Shown here piece by piece: positions 57,671 through 64,000 of a stretch of DNA of 64,000 nucleotides. The translations under genes were made by a program, and so were the position numbers. Origin of the DNA: Clostridiales bacterium (GTDB lineage: Bacteria; Bacillota; Clostridia; Christensenellales; CAG-138); contig SFNQ01000014.1 of NCBI GenBank assembly GCA_004554165.1, positions 1 through 64,000 of the forward strand, given 5' to 3'. A model generated the notes under the pieces. It made no database searches. It was not told the origin of the DNA and worked only from the letters and a program-made list of their open reading frames with translations. Each line of letters starts with the position of its first letter. The stretch's first letter is position 1.

Positions 57671-58843
57671 TTGGCGCAATCTGCCGTAAAAACACGGCGT
57701 CGCATGGATTATGCGATCCTTTTGACCGTGACGCTGTTGTGCGCGTTCGGCCTCGTGATGATCTTCTCCGCGAGTTACTACTATGCGCAGAATACCGCCT
57801 CTACGGAGTACGACGGTTACTTCTACATTCGCAGGCAGTCCATCTACCTTGCGCTGGGCTATCCGGTGATGATCGCGCTGTCCTTTTTCGATTACCGCCG
57901 GCTTGAAAAGCTGAAGGTGGTGGGTCTGCTGGTGTCCATCATTCTTCTGATTGCAGTGCTGATCTTCGGCAAGGAGCTCAACGGCGCAAAGCGCTGGCTG
58001 GACATCGCGGGCCAGAGTATTCAGCCCTCCGAGGTTGCAAAATTCGGCATGATGCTCTATATGTGCGCGTTCATGAGCAAAAAACACGCCGTCATGCAGA
58101 GCTTCAAATACGGCATGCTGCCCATGCTCCTGGTCATCGGCGTGGTCTGCGGCCTTGTCATGCTCCAGCCCAACATGTCCATGTCCGTTATCATGGGCAT
58201 GCTCGGCTACGCGCTTTTGTACATTGGCGGCTGCAAGGGCAAGCATCTGTTCTTCCTGCTCATCCTCCTGGTTGGCCTGTTTGTCCTGCTTGCGGTCATC
58301 GAGCCTTACCGTCTGGCACGCCTGACCTCCTTCACCGACCCCTGGAAGGACCCGCTGGGCACGGGCTACCAGCTCATCCAGTCCTTCTACGCCATCGGCA
58401 GCGGCGGGCTCTTCGGCCGGGGGCTCAACAACAGCCGCCAGAAGCTCCTGTTCCTCACCTACGGCGAGTCCGACTTTATTTTCGCCGTCATCTGTGAGGA
58501 GCTGGGCTTTGTGGGCGGGCTGGTTATCCTGCTGGCTTACGGCTTCATCATCTTCCGCGGCATCCGCATTGCGCTGCGCTGCCGCGACCGCTTCGGCAGT
58601 CTCCTTGCCGCAGGAATCACCGTCGTTTTCGCCATTCAGATTCTAGTGAACATCGGCGTTGTGACCGGCTCCTTCCCGACCACCGGTCAGGCCCTTCCCT
58701 TTATCAGTTCGGGCGGCTCGTCGCTGGTGCTGTTCCTGGCCGCCATGGGCGTGCTGCTGAACATCTCGCGCTCAACCTCAGGCTCGATGCAGCCGGTGGT
58801 GCGCGCGGCCTTCCGCAAAAAGCCCCGGGCCGTGGCCGGTTAG
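57671..58843 (+). CDS. ftsW: SEDS peptidoglycan polymerase FtsW
   Basis: This 390-residue membrane protein has about ten helices. The conserved pieces are LLCAFGLVMIFSAS, KRWLDIAGQSIQPSE, FIFAVICEELGFVGG and the C-terminal TTGQALPFISSGGSS. It polymerises glycan strands at the septum with the class B PBP upstream. The TTG at 57671 has AAAGGAG 8 bases before it; a GTG at 57662 overlaps that site. A SpoVE-type role cannot be excluded by sequence alone. Confidence 0.93.
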   Translation: MAQSAVKTRRRMDYAILLTVTLLCAFGLVMIFSASYYYAQNTASTEYDGYFYIRRQSIYLALGYPVMIALSFFDYRRLEKLKVVGLLVSIILLIAVLIFGKELNGAKRWLDIAGQSIQPSEVAKFGMMLYMCAFMSKKHAVMQSFKYGMLPMLLVIGVVCGLVMLQPNMSMSVIMGMLGYALLYIGGCKGKHLFFLLILLVGLFVLLAVIEPYRLARLTSFTDPWKDPLGTGYQLIQSFYAIGSGGLFGRGLNNSRQKLLFLTYGESDFIFAVICEELGFVGGLVILLAYGFIIFRGIRIALRCRDRFGSLLAAGITVVFAIQILVNIGVVTGSFPTTGQALPFISSGGSSLVLFLAAMGVLLNISRSTSGSMQPVVRAAFRKKPRAVAG

Positions 58844-58954
58844 CGCCGCTGCAGGCGCCCTTTCCTTCCGGCATTTTCCGGCGCGCCGCCTGCATTGTCG
58901 CATTTTTTGGAACATTCGACACGCTCCATGCATACAATAGGCTGGAGGTGTCCC

Positions 58955-60250
58955 ATGCCGTATTTTTCCATCGCAGGCGGCATCCCGCTCAGAGGAAGCT
59001 GCCGCGTTCACGGCGCCAAGAACGCCGTTCTGCCCATTCTCGCCGCCGCCGTGCTGACCAGGCGCCCCGTCCGGCTTCTGGATGTTCCGGATCTGTCGGA
59101 TGTACGCAACATGTCCGAAATTCTGCGTATGCTGGGCTGCCATATTACCAGGGACGGCGACGCGCTCTGCATCGACGGTTCGGATGCCGCCTGCTGCGAG
59201 CTGCCGGAGGATCTGTCCAAGGAGCTGCGTTCCTCCATCTTCCTGCTGGGGCCTGTGCTGGGCCGCTTCCGCCGCGCGGTGGTGACCTATCCGGGGGGCT
59301 GCGAGATTGGCAACCGGCCCATCGACCTGCACCTGAAGGGCCTTTCCGCACTTCGGGCGCACATTCTGGAGGAGGGCGGCCGCATCCACTGCGACGGACA
59401 TGCGCTGGTCGGCGCCACCATCCATCTTGACTATCCCTCCGTGGGCGCCACCGAAAACATCATGATGGCCGCCACCGCCGCGGAGGGGGAAACGGTCATC
59501 TGCAACGCGGCGCGGGAGCCGGAGATTGTCGATTTGCAGGGTTTTCTCTGCGCCGCCGGCTTTGACGTACAGGGCGCAGGCACCTCCACCGTGGTCATCC
59601 GCGGCGGCTGCCGCCCGCGGGAAGTCACCTTCCGCATCATGCCGGACCGGATTGTGACGGGAACGCTGCTGTGCGCCGCAGCCATCACCGGCGGCAGCGT
59701 TACGGTGGAAAACGCCTGCCCGGCGCACCTTTCCGCAACACTTGCAAAGCTGACCGAGGCCGGCTGCGAGCTGACGCTGTATGACCGGGCCATTCACCTG
59801 AACGCGCCCCCGCGTCCCGCCGCCATCCCGCGGCTGGAAACGCTGCCCCATCCGGGCTTCCCCACCGATATGCAGTCGCAGATGTGCGCGCTTGCGTCGG
59901 TTGCGGACGGCACCAGCGTCGTGGTGGAAAACGTGTTTGAAAACCGCTTCAAGCATGTGCCAGAGCTGATCCGCATGGGCGCGGACATCCTGACCCGGGA
60001 CCGCACGGCCGTTATCCGCGGCGTACCGCGCCTCACCGGGGCCGCCGTCACCGCGCGGGACCTGCGCGGCGGCGCCTCGCTGGTGCTGGCCGGCCTTTGC
60101 GCGGAGGGGACGACCACGGTACACCGCATCGGCCATATCGACCGCGGCTACGACCATCTCGAGCGCATGCTGCGGCCGCTGGGCGCCCGCATTACACGAC
60201 ACGAGGAGACCCATGGCAAAGAAGAGCCGGAAACAGGACCAACCGAATAA
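58955..60250 (+). CDS. murA: UDP-GlcNAc 1-carboxyvinyltransferase
   Basis: This 431-residue enzyme adds enolpyruvate to UDP-GlcNAc, the first committed step of peptidoglycan synthesis. It has HGAKNAVLPILAAA, the fosfomycin-target Cys in GGCEIGNRPIDLHL, and PHPGFPTDMQSQM. The ATG at 58955 has GGAGG 6 bases upstream. It occupies the place where murG is normally found, directly after ftsW. Its last 38 bases overlap ftsQ in another frame. Confidence 0.95.
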   Translation: MPYFSIAGGIPLRGSCRVHGAKNAVLPILAAAVLTRRPVRLLDVPDLSDVRNMSEILRMLGCHITRDGDALCIDGSDAACCELPEDLSKELRSSIFLLGPVLGRFRRAVVTYPGGCEIGNRPIDLHLKGLSALRAHILEEGGRIHCDGHALVGATIHLDYPSVGATENIMMAATAAEGETVICNAAREPEIVDLQGFLCAAGFDVQGAGTSTVVIRGGCRPREVTFRIMPDRIVTGTLLCAAAITGGSVTVENACPAHLSATLAKLTEAGCELTLYDRAIHLNAPPRPAAIPRLETLPHPGFPTDMQSQMCALASVADGTSVVVENVFENRFKHVPELIRMGADILTRDRTAVIRGVPRLTGAAVTARDLRGGASLVLAGLCAEGTTTVHRIGHIDRGYDHLERMLRPLGARITRHEETHGKEEPETGPTE

Positions 60251-61868
60251 GAAAAAGAGATTCAGCCTGTTTGCGGCGCTGTTTTCGCCGGCGGATGAGC
60301 CGGAGGACGAGCGGGGCCTGCTGGACGACGGACCCGCCGGGGAAGATTACGGGTATGACGGGGACGAGATCGATTACGATACCGAATTCGACGACGAAGA
60401 CGAGAGCGATTATAACGCTGGGCCGGAGGGCGCGCCTGCGTCCTCTGTGGACGAGAACGGCGAGCTGATCCACCTGTTCAGCGACGACGAGGTGGAATAC
60501 TCCGAGGAGCAGGACTTTCAGGCCGCGGACAGCCTCGTCTGGGAGGATGGCGAGCGGGTGGTTACGGACTACGCCCCCCTGCCCGATGCCCCCGGCCTCG
60601 ACAGCGCAGACACGGCCGCCAGACGCCGCGGAAAGCGGGAAGCGGGCCGCAGCGGACTGCCGGATGATCGCGACCTGCTGGGCGGCGTGCCGCTGCCCGA
60701 GGAGATCAACCTGTTTGACGGCGCGGACGAGCCCTCCGCCCGTCTCTCCAGCGGACGTACCCGCATTTTCCGCACCGGCGGCGGCGCCACCGCGCGCATC
60801 AACATCAATGAGACGCAGACCATCCGCGCCGTGGACGCGGCCCAGCGCAAGCGCCGCGCCCAGGAGGCGGAGCGCAAGCACGCCATCTACGTTGCAAAAA
60901 AACAGCGCAAGGAAAAGCGCCGGGATTTTTTCAAGCGCATGACAATGAACTTCGTCTTTGGCGCGTTCATCCTCATCGCCGTCATTGCGGCGGTGTACTA
61001 TACCTTCCTGCTCAGCGACATCGTCGTGGTGGGCAACGAAACCTATTCCGCGCAATACATTGCGGAGCTTTCCGGGCTCAGGCTCGGGCAGCATATGTTC
61101 TTTGCGGACCTGGAGCAAGCGCGGGAAAACATCGTGGAAAACCCCTATTTGCAGGTCAACGAGATCAGCTATATCTTCCCCTCCCGCGTGCGCATCGACA
61201 TCACCGAGCGCAGGGAGGTGGCAGGCATCATCGGCCTGGATTACAACGTCATCATCGATCATAACGGCTATGTGCTCTCCATGAGCGGCGGCACCGACCT
61301 GTCGGACCTTGTGCAGGTCACGGGCGTGAGCATGACGGGCTTTCAGCTGGGTCAGCGCATCGGCGAATCCAGCGACTTTGCCACGGCCTCGCTGATCTCG
61401 CTCATTGAAAAGCTGGAAGAATTTGCGCTGATCGATCATATCCGCTCCATCGACATGACCACGCCGCTGGCCATCGTCATGTACACGGACAACGGCTTTA
61501 AAATCCATCTCGGGCAGCCCACGGAGCTTGACAGCAAGTTCACCGCCCTGCAGAAGCTCATGCCACGCTTTGAGGAGCAGGGCATTTTTACCGGAACGCT
61601 CTATCTCTCCGCAAAGGGCGGCACGGTGTACTCGCCTCAGGGCGCTGGCGCCTCGGCGTCTGCGGCCGACCCCAACGCGCCCGCCGACCCCAATGAACCC
61701 ACCGATCCCAACGCGCCGACCGACCCTAGCGCCACAATGGACCCCTACGCCACGACGGATCCCTATGGGGCAACGCCCGACCCCTGGACGCCCACCGAAA
61801 CGCCGCAGCCCGCAACCCCATCGCCCATCCCGCTGCAGCCGGGCGGCGGCGACGGCTTCCAGGGCTGA
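60213..61868 (+). CDS. ftsQ: FtsQ/DivIB division protein with long acidic N-terminus
   Basis: This 551-residue bitopic protein has a cytoplasmic N-terminus of about 240 residues. It is highly acidic in the first 150 and becomes basic before the membrane helix (FGAFILIAVIAAVYYTFLL, about 245-267). A POTRA domain follows (VVVGNETYSAQYIAELSGL), then the beta domain and a tail built from DPNAP/DPT-like units. DivIB proteins usually have a far shorter cytoplasmic part, so the N-terminus is unusual. The start lies inside murA with GAGGAG upstream. Confidence 0.88.
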   Translation: MAKKSRKQDQPNKKKRFSLFAALFSPADEPEDERGLLDDGPAGEDYGYDGDEIDYDTEFDDEDESDYNAGPEGAPASSVDENGELIHLFSDDEVEYSEEQDFQAADSLVWEDGERVVTDYAPLPDAPGLDSADTAARRRGKREAGRSGLPDDRDLLGGVPLPEEINLFDGADEPSARLSSGRTRIFRTGGGATARININETQTIRAVDAAQRKRRAQEAERKHAIYVAKKQRKEKRRDFFKRMTMNFVFGAFILIAVIAAVYYTFLLSDIVVVGNETYSAQYIAELSGLRLGQHMFFADLEQARENIVENPYLQVNEISYIFPSRVRIDITERREVAGIIGLDYNVIIDHNGYVLSMSGGTDLSDLVQVTGVSMTGFQLGQRIGESSDFATASLISLIEKLEEFALIDHIRSIDMTTPLAIVMYTDNGFKIHLGQPTELDSKFTALQKLMPRFEEQGIFTGTLYLSAKGGTVYSPQGAGASASAADPNAPADPNEPTDPNAPTDPSATMDPYATTDPYGATPDPWTPTETPQPATPSPIPLQPGGGDGFQG

Positions 61869-61886
61869 CGCTTCCCGCCCTTCCCC

Positions 61887-61920
61887 GGCCCCGCCCCCGT
61901 CTGCGGGGCCGCGCCGTTTC
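61887..61920 (+). terminator. Hairpin between ftsQ and ftsA
   Basis: GGCCCCGC/GCGGGGCC, a perfect 8-bp stem followed within 7 bases by TTTCCCC, separates ftsQ from the ftsA promoter. Confidence 0.5.
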
Positions 61921-62011
61921 CCCGCCCGCTGCGCTTCTTTTTCAAAAAACAGCCCCAATTTCGCCAAAAAATGGCACAAAATATGAAATAACACAAAACA
62001 TTTTATACGCC

Positions 62012-62041
62012 TTGCGCCAAAATATTTTTGTGTGATATAAT
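62012..62041 (+). promoter_or_regulatory. ftsAZ promoter
   Basis: TTGCGC (62012-62017), an 18-bp spacer and an extended TG-A-TATAAT (62033-62041), in an AT-rich island (61940-62060). It gives ftsA-ftsZ a strong promoter of their own. Confidence 0.7.
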
Positions 62042-62085
62042 AATGCAGTATATGTAGCGTTTGTCATTTGGAGGAAGTGCCGGTA

Positions 62086-63279
62086 TTGAGACCTGCGGCG
62101 ATATTGGATATCGGAAGTTCGAAGATCGTCTGTCTGTGTGGCAGCACCGCTGTGCGTGGAGGTACTGTAGTTCACGGCGTCGGCGTTTCCGATTACGCAG
62201 GTTACGAGAGCGCGGAGTTTTTTGACGAGCGTTCACTGGAGGAGGCCATCGTCGCCTGCGTGCGCGAAGCCGAGCAGATGGCGCGCATCCGCATCCGCGA
62301 TATGATTCTCTCCGTTCCGGTTCCCTTTTCAAAGCTCATCGTTACCTCCGCGACCATCCGCCTCGATCCGCGCCGCGAGCGCATCGGCGCGGACGATGTG
62401 GACGAGCTGATCTCCCTCTCGCTTGCCAAGGCCCGCGCAGCGGAGTATGTTCTCATGCACAGCACGCCGGTGAGCTATACGGTGGACGGCTACACCTCTC
62501 CGGATGCGCCCGAGGGCAGGCGGGCGGGCGAGTTCTCCGCAGAGGTTTCGCACATGTATGTGCGCGAGAGCTTTCTCAGCAAGGTGTCCTCGATCCTCCG
62601 CACGCTGCAGATCGAGGTTTCCATGTGCGTGAGCGCGCAGCTTGCCGAGTCCCTTCTTCTCATTCCCGAGGAGGAGCGTGTGCGCCCTGCGGTGCTCATC
62701 GACGTCGGCCATACGCATACGGATGTCAGCCTCGTTGAGAACGCCGCGCTGACCGCCATGACCAGCTTTGATCTGGGCGGCGCGCAGTTCGCCTCCGATC
62801 TGGCCTTCGGTCTGGAAATTCCCCTGGAAACGGCGGAACAGGTCAAGCGCCGCTATACCTTTTTGCAGGAGCCGGCAGGCAGCGTTGAAACCATCCGCAT
62901 GCTCACGGGCGTCAAGCGCGTTGATCGCAGCGTCATCGACCTGATCGTCGGCGCGCGCGCGGAGGAGTTTGTCGCTCTTTTAAAAAAATCCCTGCGCATG
63001 CTGGGCGTTCATGCCGAAACGCGCCCGGCCACCTATCTGACCGGCGGCGGGTTTTCCATGATGCGCGGCGGCGGCGAATATCTCCGGCAGCAGTTGGGCC
63101 TGCACGTTAAGCGGGACATGCCCTATATGCCGGACATGAACACGCCCAACTACGCCAGCGCTTTTGGAGCGCTTGATTTTGCGCTCCGCGCAAGCAGCGC
63201 GGAAACCGAGGAATCCGTTCCCATAAGGCAGGGGATTGGCGGTATTTTGGATAGAATTCGGAACTTATTTATACAATAA
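62086..63279 (+). CDS. ftsA: Cell division protein FtsA
   Basis: This 397-residue actin-like protein tethers FtsZ to the membrane. It has ILDIGSSKIVCLCG (phosphate 1), VLIDVGHTHTDVSLVENA (phosphate 2) and TYLTGGGFSMMRG (adenosine), plus the C-terminal amphipathic helix GGILDRIRNLFIQ that binds the membrane. The SHS2/1C region lies at about 80-160. The TTG at 62086 has GGAGGAAG 8 bases upstream; the earlier in-frame TTG at 62068 precedes that site. ftsZ follows after 12 bases. Confidence 0.92.
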   Translation: MRPAAILDIGSSKIVCLCGSTAVRGGTVVHGVGVSDYAGYESAEFFDERSLEEAIVACVREAEQMARIRIRDMILSVPVPFSKLIVTSATIRLDPRRERIGADDVDELISLSLAKARAAEYVLMHSTPVSYTVDGYTSPDAPEGRRAGEFSAEVSHMYVRESFLSKVSSILRTLQIEVSMCVSAQLAESLLLIPEEERVRPAVLIDVGHTHTDVSLVENAALTAMTSFDLGGAQFASDLAFGLEIPLETAEQVKRRYTFLQEPAGSVETIRMLTGVKRVDRSVIDLIVGARAEEFVALLKKSLRMLGVHAETRPATYLTGGGFSMMRGGGEYLRQQLGLHVKRDMPYMPDMNTPNYASAFGALDFALRASSAETEESVPIRQGIGGILDRIRNLFIQ

Positions 63280-63291
63280 GGGGGAGCTGCG

Positions 63292-64000
63292 ATGTTTGAA
63301 CAGATTAATGAAAACGGCACTTTTGCCCAAATTAAGGTCATCGGCGTTGGCGGCGCGGGCTGCAACGCCATCAACCGCATGGTGCAGTACGGGTTGCGCG
63401 GCGTAGAGTTCGTCGCGGTCAACACGGACAAGCAGGCGCTGTACCTCAGCAAGGCCGAAAACAAGGTGCAGATCGGCGAAAAGCTGACCCGCGGCCTCGG
63501 CGCGGGCGCGGATCCCGAGGTGGGCCGCAAAGCCGCCGAGGAAAGCCGCGAGCAGCTCATGCAGGCGCTTGTCGATACGGATATGGCCTTCATTACCGCC
63601 GGCATGGGCGGCGGTACCGGAACCGGCGCCGCTTCCATCGTGGCCGAGTGCGCCAAGGAGCTTGGCATCCTGACGGTTGGCGTTGTAACAAAGCCCTTTA
63701 CCTTTGAGGGCAAGGTGCGCATGCGCAACGCCGAAATCGGCATCGCCGCGCTCAAGCCCATTGTCGATACGCTCATCACCATTCCCAACGATAAACTGAT
63801 CGACCTGGTGGGCAGGGCGAGCCTGCCCGACGCGCTCCGCGTTGCGGACGACGTGCTTCGCCAGGGCATTCAGGGCATCTCGGATCTTATCGCCGTGCCC
63901 GCCATGATCAACCTGGACTTTGCGGACGTCAAAACCGTCATGAAGGAGAAGGGCCTTGCGCACATGGGCATTGGCAACGCCTCCGGCGAAAAGCGCGCCG
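63292..64000 (+). CDS. ftsZ: Cell division protein FtsZ (3' end outside the window)
   Basis: The first 236 residues of the tubulin-like GTPase are visible. They include IKVIGVGGAGCNAINRM, VNTDKQAL, and the GTP-binding signature GGGTGTGAASIVAE, then TIPNDKLIDLVG. It assembles the Z-ring at mid-cell. GGGGGAG lies about 6 bases before the ATG. The gene is cut by the window end, not truncated biologically as far as can be seen. Confidence 0.96.
   Translation, partial: MFEQINENGTFAQIKVIGVGGAGCNAINRMVQYGLRGVEFVAVNTDKQALYLSKAENKVQIGEKLTRGLGAGADPEVGRKAAEESREQLMQALVDTDMAFITAGMGGGTGTGAASIVAECAKELGILTVGVVTKPFTFEGKVRMRNAEIGIAALKPIVDTLITIPNDKLIDLVGRASLPDALRVADDVLRQGIQGISDLIAVPAMINLDFADVKTVMKEKGLAHMGIGNASGEKRA

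Overview
This window comes from a GC-rich, monoderm member of the Bacillota, most likely a clostridial lineage. The evidence is a threonyl-tRNA synthetase gene behind a T-box leader, a PASTA-containing SpoVD/FtsI-type penicillin-binding protein, a meso-DAP-type MurE, FakB/DegV, YlmH, YitT and U32 peptidase genes, and no outer-membrane genes. Start-codon choice is relaxed: several TTG starts are fixed by well-placed GGAGG sites (NlpC/P60 protein, murD, ftsW, ftsA, ylmH). The species cannot be named from this sequence.

Layout. 1-14.6 kb, mostly plus strand: holA, two tandem Dabb-domain genes, an HD hydrolase, uvrB, a 1.2 kb degenerate stretch with gene remnants and a repeat, uvrA, a DUF218 membrane protein, a GT-C-like membrane glycosyltransferase, a MscS channel, a DUF975 membrane protein and a marR-degV pair. 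14.6-15.1 kb is non-coding but highly structured. 15.1-23.4 kb, minus strand, looks like one six-gene operon: M29 aminopeptidase, yitT, tex, ylmH and two U32 peptidase-family genes. 23.7-28.3 kb, plus strand: a solitary mreB, an NlpC/P60 hydrolase with four peptidoglycan-binding repeats, and an L,D-transpeptidase. 28.4-34.0 kb, minus strand: an unusual HicB-like/DinB-like protein, a membrane-anchored binding-protein-like gene, and the proteostasis set tig-clpP-clpX, with clpX frameshifted. 34.1-38.2 kb, plus strand: T-box, thrS and gdhA. 38.5-48.9 kb, minus strand: thioesterase, GNAT, DUF4349 lipoprotein, a gene remnant, an acyl-CoA ligase plus E2-like acyltransferase pair, and a type IIA topoisomerase pair. 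49.1-64.0 kb, plus strand: the division and cell wall cluster mraZ-rsmH-ftsL-PBP-murE-mraY-murD-ftsW-murA-ftsQ-ftsA-ftsZ (ftsZ cut by the window end).

The strongest non-coding signals are: a nested inverted repeat able to form a branched 126-nt structure (14999-15124); an intergenic repeat family with three copies (5189, 14771 and 36415); a divergent tig/thrS promoter whose two -35 boxes overlap; three tandem MraZ-type boxes at the mraZ promoter; and two genes (holA and the gene at 30323) whose -10 box lies exactly six bases before ATG, as expected for leaderless mRNAs. The main genic oddities are the 34-nt deletion in clpX, the lack of murG between ftsW and murA, a very long acidic cytoplasmic N-terminus on FtsQ, and similar Asp/Pro/Thr-rich tails on several exported proteins. 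I saw no tRNA, rRNA, CRISPR array, insertion sequence or prophage module.
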